Notes: generated by a model not told the origin, from the sequence alone. Counted from the first letter of the stretch, positions 46,510 to 57,342 are shown. The stretch is 64,000 bases of DNA from Kosakonia sacchari SP1 (GCF_000300455.3 NZ_CP007215.2:4774001-4838000); one strand, 5' to 3'. A program made the numbers and translations.

Positions 46510-46543
46510 TTTGTCTTAACCGTTATCGAACAAGCGTATCAAC

Positions 46544-46606
46544 ATTATGGTATTCTCCGCGCATATCCCTTGGGGAAAAGAGGGAATAGCAACAGTTCTG
46601 AACCTT
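46544..46606 (+). repeat. 63-nt repeat unit 1 in the fdoG leader
   Basis: Aligns without gaps to 46631-46693 (45 of 63 bases identical, counted by eye). The ends ATTaTGGTATTCT and TTCTGAACCTT are strongly conserved. The centre can form a hairpin around TATCCCT / AGGGAATA. Confidence 0.7.
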
Positions 46607-46630
46607 CCACGGCAGAATGAGCATACCTAC

Positions 46631-46693
46631 ATTGTGGTATTCTTCGTTGCTAATCCCCCTGGATATGAGGGATTAACAGCAATTCTGAACCTT
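46631..46693 (+). repeat. 63-nt repeat unit 2 in the fdoG leader
   Basis: The second unit, 87 bases after the first. Its centre forms a seven-bp stem TAATCCC / GGGATTA, different in sequence from that of unit 1 but in the same position. The unit ends 59 bases before the fdoG ATG. Confidence 0.7.
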
Positions 46694-46752
46694 TGCGAAA
46701 AGCACCGCAAAGAAAAAAAACGATAAGAGTAATGTCGAACCAGGAGCAAACC

Positions 46753-49700
46753 ATGCAGGTCAGCAGAAGGCAGTTCTTTAAGATCTGCGCTGGCGGTATG
46801 GCAGGAACCACGGCAGCGGCGCTGGGCTTTGCCCCGAGTGTTGCGCTCGCGGAAACACGGCAGTATAAGCTGCTGCGTACCCGCGAAACCCGTAATACCT
46901 GCACATATTGTTCCGTCGGCTGTGGGCTGTTGATGTACAGCCTCGGCGATGGAGCAAAAAACGCCAAAGCGTCAATCTTCCATATCGAGGGTGACCCCGA
47001 TCATCCGGTAAACCGTGGGGCGCTGTGCCCGAAAGGCGCAGGTCTGGTGGATTTCATCCACTCAGAAAGCCGCCTGAAATACCCGGAATACCGCGCGCCA
47101 GGCTCAGATAAGTGGCAACAAATTTCGTGGGATGAAGCCTTTACCCGCATTGCCAAACTGATGAAAGCGGATCGTGACGCCAACTATATCGCGCAAAACG
47201 CGGAAGGGACGACCGTCAACCGCTGGCTGAGCACCGGTATGCTGTGCGCATCCGCATCCAGTAATGAAACCGGCTATTTAACGCAAAAATTCACCCGCGC
47301 ACTCGGCATGTTAGCCGTCGACAACCAGGCGCGTGTCTGACACGGACCAACGGTAGCAAGTCTTGCTCCATCTTTTGGTCGCGGTGCGATGACCAACCAC
47401 TGGGTCGACATGAAAAACGCCAACCTTATCGTTGTGATGGGGGGGAACGCGGCAGAAGCGCATCCGGTGGGATTCCGCTGGGCGATGGAAGCCAAGATCC
47501 ACAATGGCGCGAAGCTGATTGTTATCGATCCGCGCTTTACGCGTACCGCCTCTGTGGCGGATTTCTATGCGCCGATTCGTTCCGGTACTGACATTGCCTT
47601 CCTGTCAGGCGTGTTGCTGTACCTGATGACCAACGAAAAATATCAGCGCGAATACACCGAGGCCTACACCAACGCCACGCTTATTGTGCGTGAAGATTTT
47701 GGCTTCGAAGATGGCCTGTTCACCGGCTATGACGCGGAAAAACGTAAATACGACAAAACCAGCTGGAACTACGAACTGGATGAGAAAGGTTTCGCCAAAC
47801 GCGATACCACGCTCACCCATCCGCGTTGCGTGTGGAACCTGCTGAAAGCGCACGTCTCCCGCTATACGCCGGACGTGGTGGAAGACATCTGCGGGACGCC
47901 AAAAGCGGACTTCCTGAAGGTGTGCGAATACATCGCCGAAACCAGCGCCCGTGATAAAACCGCGTCGTTCCTGTATGCACTTGGCTGGACGCAGCACTCC
48001 GTTGGCGCGCAGAACATCCGCACCATGGCGATGATTCAGTTGCTGCTGGGCAACATGGGGATGGCAGGCGGCGGCGTGAACGCCCTGCGCGGTCACTCCA
48101 ACATTCAGGGACTGACGGATCTTGGCCTGCTGTCACAAAGCCTGCCGGGCTATATGACGCTGCCAAACGAAAAACAGACCGATCTCCAGACCTATCTGAC
48201 CGCCAACACGCCAAAACCGTTGCTGGAAGGCCAGGTGAACTACTGGGGCAATTACCCGAAATTCTTCGTTTCGATGATGAAATCCTTCTTTGGCGACAAA
48301 GCGACAGCGGAAAATAGCTGGGGCTTTGACTGGCTGCCGAAGTGGGACAAGGGTTACGACGTCCTGCAGTACTTCGAGATGATGAACCAGGGCAAGGTCA
48401 ACGGCTATATCTGCCAGGGCTTTAACCCGGTAGCGTCGTTCCCGAACAAAAATAAAGTGGTCGCCTCACTGTCAAAACTGAAGTTCCTGGTAACGATTGA
48501 CCCGCTCAATACGGAAACCTCGAACTTCTGGCAGAACCACGGCGAATTTAACGACGTCGATCCGTCGAAAATTCAGACCGAGGTGTTCCGTCTGCCGTCG
48601 ACCTGCTTCGCAGAAGAGAACGGTTCTATCGTTAACTCAGGCCGCTGGTTGCAGTGGCACTGGAAAGGCGCGGACGCCCCGGGCGATGCGCTGAACGACG
48701 GCGAGATCCTGGCGGGCATCTTCCTGCGCATGCGTAAAATGTACGCGGCAGAAGGCGGAGCCAACCCGGAACAGGTGCTGAACATGACCTGGAACTACTC
48801 GACGCCGGAAAACCCGTCGCCTGAAGAAGTGGCCATGGAAAGCAACGGTAAAGCGCTGGCGGATATTATCGATCCGGCAACCGGCACTGTACTGGCGAAG
48901 AAAGGCGAGCAACTGAGCACCTTCGCTCACCTGCGCGATGACGGCACAACCGCAAGCGGTTGCTGGATTTTCGCCGGGAGCTGGACGCCGAAAGGCAACC
49001 AGATGGCGAACCGCGATAACGCTGATCCGTCGGGCCTCGGCAATACGCTGGGTTGGGCATGGGCATGGCCGCTTAACCGTCGCATTCTCTACAACCGCGC
49101 CTCCGCTGATCCGCAGGGCAACCCGTGGGATCCGAAGCGTCAGTTGCTGAAATGGGACGGCGCGAAGTGGGGTGGCGTGGATATTCCGGACTACAGCGCA
49201 GCCGCACCTGGCAGCAATGTCGGGCCGTTTATCATGCAGCAGGAAGGCATGGGCCGCCTGTTCGCACTCGATAAGATGGCTGAAGGGCCGTTCCCGGAAC
49301 ACTACGAGCCGTTTGAAACGCCGCTGGGCACCAACCCGCTGCACCCGAAAGTGGTTTCCAACCCGGCCGCCCGCGTGTTTAAAGGCGATCTGGAAGCGAT
49401 GGGTAAAGCGGATAAGTTCCCGTATGTCGGTACGACTTACCGTTTAACCGAGCACTTCCACTACTGGACCAAGCACGCGCTGCTTAACGCAATCGCGCAG
49501 CCGGAGCAGTTTGTGGAAATTGGCGAAAAACTGGCGAACAAGCTGGGCATCACGCAGGGCGATACGGTACGCGTCTCCTCCAACCGTGGCTATATCAAAG
49601 CCAAGGCGGTGGTGACCAAACGTATTCGCACGCTCAACGTGCACGGTAAGGAAGTCGATACCATCGGTATTCCGATCCACTGGGGTTATGAAGGTGTGGC

Positions 49701-49803
49701 GAAGAAAGGCTTTATCGCTAATACGTTAACGCCGTTTGTCGGCGATGCGAACACCCAAACGCCGGAGTTTAAGGCGTTCCTGGTGAATGTGGAAAAGGTG
49801 TAA
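46753..49803 (+). CDS. fdoG: Formate dehydrogenase-O, selenocysteine alpha subunit
   Basis: Periplasm-facing catalytic subunit oxidising formate; 1,016 residues including selenocysteine. The start at 46753 follows AGGAGC and gives a Tat signal with SRRQFFK and cleavage near ALA at residue 33. A [4Fe-4S] set is formed by Cys50, Cys53, Cys57 and Cys92. The in-frame TGA at 47338-47340 is codon 196, exactly the Sec position of E. coli FdoG/FdnG; the frame then continues HGPTVASLAPSFGRGAM and stays open to 49803. Bis-MGD-binding oxidoreductase domains follow. It should be read as one gene, not a pseudogene. Confidence 0.96.
47338..47380 (+). promoter_or_regulatory. UGA selenocysteine codon and SECIS hairpin in fdoG
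   Basis: TGA followed by a hairpin centred on AGCA-AGTCT-TGCT, the layout bound by SelB in bacterial formate dehydrogenase genes. The loop carries the expected G and T residues. Confidence 0.85.
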
Positions 49804-49815
49804 CGGAGACGACTT

Positions 49816-50718
49816 ATGGCTTATCAATCGCAAGACATCATCCGTCGTTCCGCGACTAACGGTTTCACTCCCGCGCCGCAGGCGCGGGATCACCAGCAGG
49901 AAGTGGCGAAGCTTATCGACGTCACCACCTGTATTGGCTGTAAAGCCTGTCAGGTGGCCTGTTCCGAGTGGAACGACATTCGTGATGAGGTGGGACATAA
50001 CGTCGGGGTGTATGACAACCCGGCGGATTTGACCGCCAAATCGTGGACAGTCATGCGCTTCTCGGAAGTGGAACAGAACGACAAACTGGAGTGGCTGATC
50101 CGTAAAGATGGCTGCATGCACTGCGCCGATCCTGGCTGTCTGAAAGCATGTCCGTCAGAAGGGGCTATCATTCAGTATGCTAACGGTATTGTCGACTTCC
50201 AGTCCGAGCAGTGCATCGGTTGCGGTTACTGTATCGCCGGCTGTCCGTTCGACGTGCCGCGCATGAACCCGGAAGACAACCGCGTCTATAAATGTACGCT
50301 GTGTGTTGACCGCGTGACCGTGGGTCAGGAACCGGCGTGTGTGAAAACCTGCCCGACCGGCGCTATCCACTTTGGCTCCAAAGAGGATATGAAAACGCTG
50401 GCCGGCGAGCGCGTGGCGGAACTGAAAACCCGTGGTTACGACAACGCAGGTCTGTACGATCCGGCTGGCGTTGGCGGTACGCACGTGATGTATGTACTGC
50501 ATCACGCCGACAAGCCGAATCTGTATCACGGCCTGCCGGAGAACCCGGAAATCAGCTCTACCGTGAAGTTCTGGAAAGGTATCTGGAAACCTCTTGCGGC
50601 GGTCGGCTTTGCCGCGACCTTCGCTGCCAGCATCTTCCACTATGTCGGTGTCGGTCCGAACCGCGCAGAAGAGGAAGACGATAACCTGCATGAAGAGAAA
50701 GACGAGGTGCGCAAATGA
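49816..50718 (+). CDS. fdoH: Formate dehydrogenase-O, iron-sulfur beta subunit
   Basis: Electron-transfer subunit with four [4Fe-4S] clusters, 300 residues. Cysteine groups are [11 protein letters not shown] (39-49), [24 protein letters not shown] and the split CTLC ... ACVKTC set. A single C-terminal transmembrane helix (about 256-275) anchors it, preceding an acidic tail [13 protein letters not shown]. It starts 12 bases after fdoG and overlaps fdoI by four bases (ATGA). Confidence 0.97.
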   Translation: MAYQSQDIIRRSATNGFTPAPQARDHQQEVAKLIDVTTCIGCKACQVACSEWNDIRDEVGHNVGVYDNPADLTAKSWTVMRFSEVEQNDKLEWLIRKDGCMHCADPGCLKACPSEGAIIQYANGIVDFQSEQCIGCGYCIAGCPFDVPRMNPEDNRVYKCTLCVDRVTVGQEPACVKTCPTGAIHFGSKEDMKTLAGERVAELKTRGYDNAGLYDPAGVGGTHVMYVLHHADKPNLYHGLPENPEISSTVKFWKGIWKPLAAVGFAATFAASIFHYVGVGPNRAEEEDDNLHEEKDEVRK

Positions 50719-51350
50719 AAAAACGTGACACCATCGTGCGCTACACGGCGCCAGAGCGCATCAACCACTGGGTCACCGCCTTCTGCTTCGTGCTGGCGGC
50801 GGTGAGCGGGCTGGGGTTTTTCTTCCCCTCCTTCAACTGGTTGATGGGGATTCTGGGTACGCCGCAGCTGGCGCGCATTCTCCATCCGTTTGTCGGCGTG
50901 GTGATGTTCGCGTCGTTTATAATCATGTTTTTCCGCTACTGGCACCATAACCTCATCAATAGGGATGATATCTTTTGGGCGAAGAATATTCGTAAGATCG
51001 TCGTCAATGAGGAAGTGGGTGACACCGGGCGCTATAATTTCGGTCAGAAATGTGTTTTCTGGGCGGCGATTATTTTTCTGGTGTTGCTACTGGTAAGCGG
51101 CGTGGTTATCTGGCGCCCTTACTTCGCGCCAGCGTTTCCCATTCCGGTGATCCGATTAGCGTTGATGGTGCATTCATTTGCCGCAGTCGCGTTAATTGTG
51201 GTTATTATGGTGCACATTTACGCCGCCCTGTGGGTGAAAGGCACGATAACCGCAATGGTGGAAGGCTGGGTTACCAGTTCGTGGGCGAAGAAACATCACC
51301 CGCGCTGGTACCGGGAAGTTCGCAAGACAACGGAAAAATCGACTGAATGA
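50715..51350 (+). CDS. fdoI: Formate dehydrogenase-O, cytochrome b556 subunit
   Basis: Membrane cytochrome b subunit passing electrons from FdoH to quinone; 211 residues with four transmembrane helices. Haem-ligand histidines are expected in [21 protein letters not shown] and the later [11 protein letters not shown] and MVHIYAAL. Overlaps fdoH upstream and fdhE downstream by four bases each (ATGA). Confidence 0.97.
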   Translation: MKKRDTIVRYTAPERINHWVTAFCFVLAAVSGLGFFFPSFNWLMGILGTPQLARILHPFVGVVMFASFIIMFFRYWHHNLINRDDIFWAKNIRKIVVNEEVGDTGRYNFGQKCVFWAAIIFLVLLLVSGVVIWRPYFAPAFPIPVIRLALMVHSFAAVALIVVIMVHIYAALWVKGTITAMVEGWVTSSWAKKHHPRWYREVRKTTEKSTE

Positions 51351-52276
51351 GTATTCGCATAATCCCGCAAGATGAGCTGGAGAAGAGCGATAAACGCACG
51401 GCGGAAGTGATTCCGCCGTTATTATTCCCCAGACTGAAAAATCTCTATAACCGCCGCGCAGAGCGTTTGCGTGAGCTGGCAGAGAGTAACCCGCTGGGTG
51501 ATTATCTGCGCTTTGCTGCGCTTATCGCCCATGCCCAGGAAGTGGTGCTTTACGACCACCCCCTGCACATTGATCTGACTGCGCGCATTAAAGAAGCCGC
51601 CGAACAGGGCAAACCGCCGCTGGACATTCATGTTCTGCCGCGCGATGCGCACTGGCACAAGTTGCTGCATTCGCTGATCGCCGAGCTGAAGCCAGAGATG
51701 AGCGGCCCGGCACTGGCGGTCATTGAGAACCTGGAAAAAGCCTCAGCGCAGGAACTGGAGGCAATGGCCAGCGCGTTGTTTGCCGCTGATTTCACCTCCG
51801 TAAGCAGCGATAAAGCACCTTTTATCTGGGCTGCGCTGTCGCTCTACTGGGCGCAAATGGCCAGCCTTATTCCAGGCAAAGCGCGCGCGGAATATGGTGA
51901 ACAGCGCCAGTTCTGCCCGGTGTGCGGCGCAATGCCGGTGTCCAGCATGGTGCATATTGGCACGACGCAAGGGTTGCGCTATCTGCACTGCAACCTGTGC
52001 GAAACCGAGTGGCATGTGGTGCGCGTCAAATGCAGCAACTGCGAGCAAACCCGTGATCTGCACTACTGGTCGCTGGATAACGAGCAGGCGGCAATCAAAG
52101 CGGAAAGCTGCGGCGACTGCGGCACTTACCTGAAGATCCTTTATCAGGAAAAAGACCCGAACGTCGAGCCGGTCGCGGACGATTTAGCCTCGCTGGTGTT
52201 AGATGCCCGCATGGAGCAGGAAGGTTTCGCCCGCAGCTCCATCAACCCGTTCTTATTCCCTGGCGAAGGGGAATAA
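51347..52276 (+). CDS. fdhE: Formate dehydrogenase accessory protein FdhE
   Basis: Cytoplasmic protein needed for formation of active formate dehydrogenases N and O; 309 residues. The C-terminal part has four CxxC pairs, CPVC, CNLC, CSNC and CGDC, that bind iron in a rubredoxin-like way and drive dimerisation. It is coupled to fdoI by an ATGA overlap and closes the operon before a perfect terminator hairpin. Confidence 0.96.
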   Translation: MSIRIIPQDELEKSDKRTAEVIPPLLFPRLKNLYNRRAERLRELAESNPLGDYLRFAALIAHAQEVVLYDHPLHIDLTARIKEAAEQGKPPLDIHVLPRDAHWHKLLHSLIAELKPEMSGPALAVIENLEKASAQELEAMASALFAADFTSVSSDKAPFIWAALSLYWAQMASLIPGKARAEYGEQRQFCPVCGAMPVSSMVHIGTTQGLRYLHCNLCETEWHVVRVKCSNCEQTRDLHYWSLDNEQAAIKAESCGDCGTYLKILYQEKDPNVEPVADDLASLVLDARMEQEGFARSSINPFLFPGEGE

Positions 52277-52284
52277 TGCCCTTT

Positions 52285-52309
52285 AACCCTTGCCTTTCTG
52301 GCAAGGGTT
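52285..52309 (+). terminator. fdoGHI-fdhE terminator
   Basis: AACCCTTGCC (52285-52294) / GGCAAGGGTT (52300-52309), perfect ten-bp stem with loop TTTCT. It is not followed by a long T-run. Confidence 0.75.
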
Positions 52310-52442
52310 GTCAGCCTGTCTGGTTCTCTACGTGTTTATCTTAGTCCTGCTTTTTGCCACACATTGCTAAAAAGCGACCATTCCCATTCCGCATAAACCA
52401 GGCTATAAAACTGGATATTTATACAGATAAAAGGTTAGCGGA

Positions 52443-53354
52443 ATGGCACTGGAAAAAGGTATTGCCGGGCTGGTGAGTGACTTTATTGCCGCTGGACGCC
52501 CGTCAGCGCGAGCGAAGAGTATTGATGACCGGCGCAGTGGGTATGTCGCCAGCACCGTACTGGCAGGGGAAACGGAAACGCGCGTTCAGGTTGCAGAGAT
52601 GACGCTTGAAGGCATAACGTTTCGTCTGTTTTCGCCGCAGGACGCCAGCGGCCATCTTCCCGCGTTGATTTACTACCACGGCGGCTGCTTTATTAGCGGC
52701 GGCTTTGACACGCACGATAAGCAACTGCGTCAGCTGGCCTTTTATAGTGGCTGCCGGGTTGTGGCTGTGCAATATCGGTTAGCGCCGGAACATCGCTGGC
52801 CTGCCGCACATGATGATGCGCAACGTGGCGCCGATATTGTGTGGAAAAACGCCGAAAAACTCGGTATCGACAAAGAACGTATCACGTTTGCGGGGGATAG
52901 CGCAGGCGGTCACTTAGCGCTGGTGACGGCGCTACGGCTGAAAGCCGCGGCGACATGGCAACCGGCACAGCTGGTGTTGATTTATCCGATGCTCGACGCC
53001 ACTGCCTATTTCGATAGCTATACCTTTAACGGTTCCGATTATGTGATTACCCGCGAGGCGCTGTTGTCGGGCTATGAAATGTATCTTGGCGATACCGACC
53101 GTCTGTTGCCGGATGTCAGCCCGCTGTGGCGCGATGATTTTTCCGGTCTGCCGCCGGTGCATATTATTACCGCCGAATTCGATCCGTTATGCGATGAAGG
53201 TGAAGCACTGTTCCAGCACATGACCGAGCAGGGCGTCACCTGTACCTGTTCACAATATCAGGGCGTGATCCATGGCTTCTTCCAGCTTGCCGGGATCAGC
53301 AAAAGCGCAAAAGACGCGATACGAGACGTAGCCGCACGGGTGGCCAGGATATAA
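52443..53354 (+). CDS. Alpha/beta hydrolase (HSL/Aes-type esterase)
   Basis: A 303-residue carboxylic-ester hydrolase of the hormone-sensitive lipase group. The oxyanion motif HGG (79-81) in YYHGGCFISGG, nucleophile Ser153 in GDSAGG, Asp247 in EFDPLCDEG and His277 in GVIHGFFQ make a complete triad. There is no signal peptide, so it is cytoplasmic. The substrate is unknown. It is followed 22 bases later by a small NTF2-like gene, probably in one transcript. It is not part of the E. coli K-12 layout between fdhE and fabY. Confidence 0.85.
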   Translation: MALEKGIAGLVSDFIAAGRPSARAKSIDDRRSGYVASTVLAGETETRVQVAEMTLEGITFRLFSPQDASGHLPALIYYHGGCFISGGFDTHDKQLRQLAFYSGCRVVAVQYRLAPEHRWPAAHDDAQRGADIVWKNAEKLGIDKERITFAGDSAGGHLALVTALRLKAAATWQPAQLVLIYPMLDATAYFDSYTFNGSDYVITREALLSGYEMYLGDTDRLLPDVSPLWRDDFSGLPPVHIITAEFDPLCDEGEALFQHMTEQGVTCTCSQYQGVIHGFFQLAGISKSAKDAIRDVAARVARI

Positions 53355-53376
53355 CCGCGTGAAAAAAGGAGAGCCG

Positions 53377-53715
53377 ATGTCTGTCGTAAGTCCTGTGGAA
53401 AAGCAGTTTGCTGCTTACAATGCCCATAATATTGAGGCGTTTACCGCCTGTTTTAGCGAGGATTTTATCGCTTTTCGCTTGCCATCCACTGAGCCGTCGC
53501 TGCAAGGGCGTGAAGCATTACGTGCCTTTTATGCGACGCATCGTTTTAACAACCCCGCGTTACGTGCCGAGTTGCTCTCATGCACGGTGATGGGTAATAA
53601 GGTGTTCGATCACGAAAAAATCTACGGCATCGGCGAGTCGGTGATTGAAAATATGGCGGTTTATGAAGTGCAGGATGGGTTGATCAAAACCGCGTGGTTT
53701 TTCTTCGCGCAGTAG
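53377..53715 (+). CDS. NTF2/SnoaL-like small protein
   Basis: A 112-residue cytoplasmic protein with the cone-shaped NTF2-like fold pattern: an N-terminal helix (VEKQFAAYNAHNIEAFTACF), cited in parts as AAYNAHNIEAFTACF, then DFIAF and RLPSTEPSLQGREALRAFY, with a C-terminal VYEVQDGLIKTAWFF strand. AAGGAGA precedes the ATG. Such proteins include steroid-isomerase-like enzymes and binding proteins; no function is assigned. It is next to the esterase gene, so a shared pathway is possible. Confidence 0.78.
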   Translation: MSVVSPVEKQFAAYNAHNIEAFTACFSEDFIAFRLPSTEPSLQGREALRAFYATHRFNNPALRAELLSCTVMGNKVFDHEKIYGIGESVIENMAVYEVQDGLIKTAWFFFAQ

Positions 53716-53764
53716 GGGTGGTTCGCAGGACGTTGCGCGCCTGTATCGTCAGGCGCGCGAACGA

Positions 53765-54754
53765 TTACTCTTCCTCGTTACCACCCTCTTCAAACGAGCC
53801 GAAGGGTTTGGCGGGCAACACGATATAAATGCCTTCGAAAATCGCACCCTGCTTATCTTCGCCAAACAGTTCAACCTGTAGCTGAACGCGTGCTTTGCGC
53901 CCGCGCGCCAGGCGATCCAAATCGCCGCTTAGCGAGCCAAGATCGGCGATAGCGCTCGGCTTACCGGTGATCGGCGTGCTATAGCGGATATGCGCATCGG
54001 CAAGAATGATGGTGCCGCCGAGATGGCGCTCGCGCAGCATCAGCCAGATCAGCCCCCAACCGGTGAGTGTCGCCAGTGAAAACAGGCTACCGGCGAACAG
54101 CGTGTGGTGCGGATTCTGGTTGCCGGTCTCCGGCATGGTGGTGATAAATTTCTGCCCGGTGTACTGCTGAATGCGCACACCCATCTTTTCACTCAGCGGA
54201 ATATGTTGATACCAGGCCTGCTGCAACTGCCCGCACCAGTCGCCGCGATGCAGAATGTCATCGAGCGTGGCTATCGGTTTGATCATCAAAAAGTGACGTA
54301 CCGGCGTGGTTTGCGGCGCGGTGATTTCCCCTTCGTTGACGAACCCGAGTTTCGCGAAGAACGCCACCGCATCTTCGCGGGCGCTACAGGTCACGCGTTT
54401 TACCCCTTCCTGGCGGGCCACGGACTCCAGCGTCATCGCCATCAGCGTGCCGAGGCCTTTGTCCTGCACGTCCGGGTGTACCGCCATAAAGCGAATAGAC
54501 CCTTCGTTATCCGCGTTGATATACAACCGACCGATAGCGACAATGTTGCCCTCTTCATCGACAACCATCTGGTGATGTGCCATCGCATCCCAGCCATCAC
54601 GCTCGGAACCTTTCGGTTGATGCAGCGGTTTACGCAGCATTTCCCAGCGGAACTGGTAATAGAGTTCTAACTCTTCTTCCGTTTGCGGTACGCGAAGGTG
54701 GTACATAGCAGCACTCTCTCTTGTAACCAGGGGCCACGCCGCAAGCTGGCTCAT
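53765..54754 (-). CDS. fabY: FabY (YiiD), GNAT-thioesterase fold fusion
   Basis: A 329-residue protein with an N-terminal GNAT acetyltransferase-like domain (about 15-150, motif [12 protein letters not shown]) and a C-terminal hotdog thioesterase-like domain (from about 180, [21 protein letters not shown]). E. coli FabY supports initiation of fatty acid synthesis when FabH is missing and has been described as a malonyl-ACP decarboxylase. The ATG at 54754 matches that protein's start (MSQL) and overlaps the dtd stop by four bases (ATGA). Confidence 0.94.
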   Translation of the reverse strand: MSQLAAWPLVTRESAAMYHLRVPQTEEELELYYQFRWEMLRKPLHQPKGSERDGWDAMAHHQMVVDEEGNIVAIGRLYINADNEGSIRFMAVHPDVQDKGLGTLMAMTLESVARQEGVKRVTCSAREDAVAFFAKLGFVNEGEITAPQTTPVRHFLMIKPIATLDDILHRGDWCGQLQQAWYQHIPLSEKMGVRIQQYTGQKFITTMPETGNQNPHHTLFAGSLFSLATLTGWGLIWLMLRERHLGGTIILADAHIRYSTPITGKPSAIADLGSLSGDLDRLARGRKARVQLQVELFGEDKQGAIFEGIYIVLPAKPFGSFEEGGNEEE

Positions 54755-55188
54755 ACTTGCAACCAGAACGTGACAGGGCCGTCGTTGACCAGCGAAACCT
54801 GCATATCGGCAGCGAATCGCCCAGTTTGCGTTTCCATTTGCTGGCTGCGGCAACGTTCAACAAAATAGTGGTACAGCGCCTCGGCTTTTTCCGGCGCAGC
54901 GCCCCGGGAAAATCCCGGACGCATTCCACGTTCTGTATCCGCCGCCAGCGTAAATTGCGACACCACCAGCACACTCCCACCAGCCTGCTGGACGTTAAGG
55001 TTCATCTTCCCTTCCGCGTCGCCAAAAATACGATACCCCAGCACGCGCTCGCACAGGCGGTTCGCTTTTTGTTCATCGTCTTCCCTTTCGACACCCAACA
55101 ACACCAAAAGTCCAGGGCCGATTTCGCCCGTCACCTCACCCGCCACGCTAACGCTCGCGCGGGAAACACGTTGAATTAATGCAATCAT
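54751..55188 (-). CDS. dtd: D-aminoacyl-tRNA deacylase
   Basis: Removes D-amino acids mis-attached to tRNA; 145 residues, the usual length. The two catalytic elements are SQFTLAAD (near residue 77) and [11 protein letters not shown] at the C-terminus with the Gly-Pro pair. It overlaps yihY upstream and fabY downstream by four bases each, in the conserved yihY-dtd-fabY string. Confidence 0.97.
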   Translation of the reverse strand: MIALIQRVSRASVSVAGEVTGEIGPGLLVLLGVEREDDEQKANRLCERVLGYRIFGDAEGKMNLNVQQAGGSVLVVSQFTLAADTERGMRPGFSRGAAPEKAEALYHYFVERCRSQQMETQTGRFAADMQVSLVNDGPVTFWLQV

Positions 55189-56057
55189 GGTTGGTCTGCT
55201 TCTTCTTGCTGTGCGGCTATTTTGAGTTTTCGGTATTCACCGAGAGTGACAGTTATTTCAGCGCCAAGCAAGACGATACACCAGGTCCAGTAGACCCAGA
55301 GGAACAAAATGGGGATGACAGCCAGCACGCCATAAATCAACTGGTAAGACGGAAACATGGTGATGTAGAGACCAAAAATCTTTTTACCTAACTCAAATAA
55401 CAGCGCCGCGACAAACGCGCCGACGATAGCATCGCGGTTCGGCACACGCGTTGTCGGCACAATGCTGTACAGCAACCAAAAAGAGAGCCACGACAGAATC
55501 AGCGGAAATATGCGCAGCACATCATCAATCACGCTATTCAGTTCACTCGCCCAGCGCAGTGACAGTAAGTAGGAGCTTATCGCCAGGCTGGCACCCGCCA
55601 GCAGCGGGCCGAGTGTGAGGATCATCCAGTAGACGGCAAATGAATAGACATGCGGGCGTACACGCGTACTGCGCCAGATGGTGTTTAACGCCGAGTCGAT
55701 GGAGTACATCAGCAGTAGCGATGTCACCACCAGCCCACATGCGCCGACCGCCGTCATTTTGGTGGAGTTCGCCACAAACTGCTCAATGTAGTTCTGGATC
55801 ACATCGCCAGTGGTGGGAATGAAATTGGCAAACACGAAGTGGCGCAACTGGATGCTGATTTCAGAAAACATAGGAAAAACAGCGAATAAAGCAAACACCA
55901 CGGCGATCAGCGGCACAATCGAAAGCAAAGAGACGTAGGCGAGATTCCCCGCCAGCGTCGTCATATGGTCTTCATCAATACGCCGCCAAAGCAACCGTAA
56001 CCAGGCAACAAGCGGGCGCGTGCGATGTTTTGCATGATGCCGCAGATTTTTTAGCAT
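55185..56057 (-). CDS. yihY: YihY/UPF0761 family inner-membrane protein
   Basis: A 290-residue integral membrane protein with six predicted helices. It was once misnamed RNase BN; its real role is not known. Family stretches are [18 protein letters not shown] and [22 protein letters not shown] (here [14 protein letters not shown]). The polar N-terminus and C-terminus are cytoplasmic by the positive-inside rule. The start overlaps the yihX end by seven bases. Confidence 0.93.
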   Translation of the reverse strand: MLKNLRHHAKHRTRPLVAWLRLLWRRIDEDHMTTLAGNLAYVSLLSIVPLIAVVFALFAVFPMFSEISIQLRHFVFANFIPTTGDVIQNYIEQFVANSTKMTAVGACGLVVTSLLLMYSIDSALNTIWRSTRVRPHVYSFAVYWMILTLGPLLAGASLAISSYLLSLRWASELNSVIDDVLRIFPLILSWLSFWLLYSIVPTTRVPNRDAIVGAFVAALLFELGKKIFGLYITMFPSYQLIYGVLAVIPILFLWVYWTWCIVLLGAEITVTLGEYRKLKIAAQQEEADQP

Positions 56058-56650
56058 AGCTGTTTCGCGAAATAGTCCGGGATGGTCGTTTTGCTCGTCA
56101 CCAGGATACTGGTAATGCCCAGTTGTTCCGCACCGGCGATATTGTCCGCATTGTCGTCGAAAAAGACGCTATCTTCGGCAGAAAAACCTTCAAGCGCCAG
56201 CACCTGCTGATAAATTCGCGCTTCGGGCTTGCGCATTCCCATCTCCTGGGAAAGATAAATATGGTCAGCCGCCGCCTCAATTTCCGGATATTGCTCCGGC
56301 CAGTACGTGGTGTGCAGACGGTTAGTATTCGACAGCACGACAACCCGATGCCCCTGCTCACGCAGTTTGTGCATGATGTCGACAACCTCTTTGCGCAGCG
56401 CGACAAACACTGCCTGCCAGCCGGTGGAAAACTGCTCGTAGCTGAGCGGTAGTTCCATTTCATGACACAGCGCTTTGGCGAAATCTTCGTCGCTGATCTC
56501 ACCGCGCTCATGTTGGTGAAACGGCTCGCCCATGGTGAAACTCTGCTTTAAGGTCGCCAGCGGCACACGGCTAAAATCGCTCCAGACACCCAGCACCCGA
56601 TTGAAGTCGATGTCGACAATCACGTTACCTAAATCAAAGATATAGAGCAT
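56051..56650 (-). CDS. yihX: Alpha-D-glucose-1-phosphate phosphatase YihX
   Basis: HAD-superfamily phosphatase of 199 residues; E. coli YihX hydrolyses alpha-D-glucose 1-phosphate. HAD motif I begins at Asp6 in [11 protein letters not shown], motif II is VVVLSNTN, motif III the Lys in MRKPEARIY, and motif [10 protein letters not shown]. It heads the operon yihX-yihY-dtd-fabY. Directly upstream is the insertion sequence that separates it from typA. Confidence 0.95.
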   Translation of the reverse strand: MLYIFDLGNVIVDIDFNRVLGVWSDFSRVPLATLKQSFTMGEPFHQHERGEISDEDFAKALCHEMELPLSYEQFSTGWQAVFVALRKEVVDIMHKLREQGHRVVVLSNTNRLHTTYWPEQYPEIEAAADHIYLSQEMGMRKPEARIYQQVLALEGFSAEDSVFFDDNADNIAGAEQLGITSILVTSKTTIPDYFAKQLC

Positions 56651-56748
56651 TTCTCTCTCCTTGCCAGCCGTGGAGAGTTAACTGTAGCGGGAAAGTTCTG
56701 ACTTGAATAGTTCGCGACTTCACGCGAAGAAAATACAGACGTAAAAAA

Positions 56749-56767
56749 CCACCTGCATAGCAGGTGG
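56749..56767. repeat. IS200-type subterminal hairpin, yihX side
   Basis: CCACCTGC-ATA-GCAGGTGG, recognised by the single-strand transposase in this family. Confidence 0.75.
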
Positions 56768-56776
56768 CATTGATAG

Positions 56777-56791
56777 CGCCCCATAGGGGCG
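56777..56791. repeat. Second small hairpin inside the IS end
   Basis: CGCCCC-ATA-GGGGCG, same three-base loop as the end hairpins, 31 bases before the tnpA stop. Confidence 0.5.
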
Positions 56792-56821
56792 TACTAAGTC
56801 CAGACTCTGAGAGCCTTCCCT

Positions 56822-57259
56822 TCACACCTCTTTTAGTGGAAGTTGGCTCTCTTCAACTTCATGCTTTTCCTGGTACTTCACGTACTTTCTTATCATTTCT
56901 TCGTTTATACCTACGGTATCCACGCAGTAACCCCGTGCCCAGAAGTGATTGCCCCACAACTTATTCTTCCGTAGATAAGGAAATTTACTGAACAATCGAA
57001 GGGCTGTTTTACCCTTTAAGTGACCTATTACATGGGAAATTGAAAGCCGTGGTGGCACTTTTACCAGCAAATGAACATGATCTATCTGGACATTCAGCTC
57101 CACCACTTCTATCCCGAGCTGTTCACTTGAGATCCTTATCTGTTTATAGACCTCTTTGCCAACATTGTTCCTCAGGATGCGAAATCGGTACTTGGGTGTC
57201 CAAACGATATGATATTGACAACACCAGAGCACATGAGATGCTCTCTGGAATCTACTCAT
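56822..57259 (-). CDS. tnpA: IS200/IS605-family transposase TnpA (Y1 HUH)
   Basis: A 145-residue single-strand DNA transposase. The HUH motif is His61-Val-His63 in QIDHVHLLVKVPP and the nucleophile is Tyr126 in MIRKYVKYQ, the spacing expected for Y1 transposases. The start at 57259 gives MSRFQRASHVLWCCQYHIVWTPKYR, cited in parts as SRFQRASHVLW and QYHIVWTPKYRFR. It looks intact. The family inserts by peel-and-paste of single strands without duplicating the target. Confidence 0.92.
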   Translation of the reverse strand: MSRFQRASHVLWCCQYHIVWTPKYRFRILRNNVGKEVYKQIRISSEQLGIEVVELNVQIDHVHLLVKVPPRLSISHVIGHLKGKTALRLFSKFPYLRKNKLWGNHFWARGYCVDTVGINEEMIRKYVKYQEKHEVEESQLPLKEV

Positions 57260-57342
57260 GGTTAAATCCTTATCAGTTATGGGGATAACGGATTCGGATT
57301 TTCCCATGAGTAGCATTATTGGCAGAGCCAACTTGTTGCTGA

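Noticed and set aside
47338-47388. Apparent stop splitting fdoG into two genes
   Set aside because: The TGA is at the known Sec codon 196, with a SECIS-type hairpin and continuous homology, so it is not a pseudogene.
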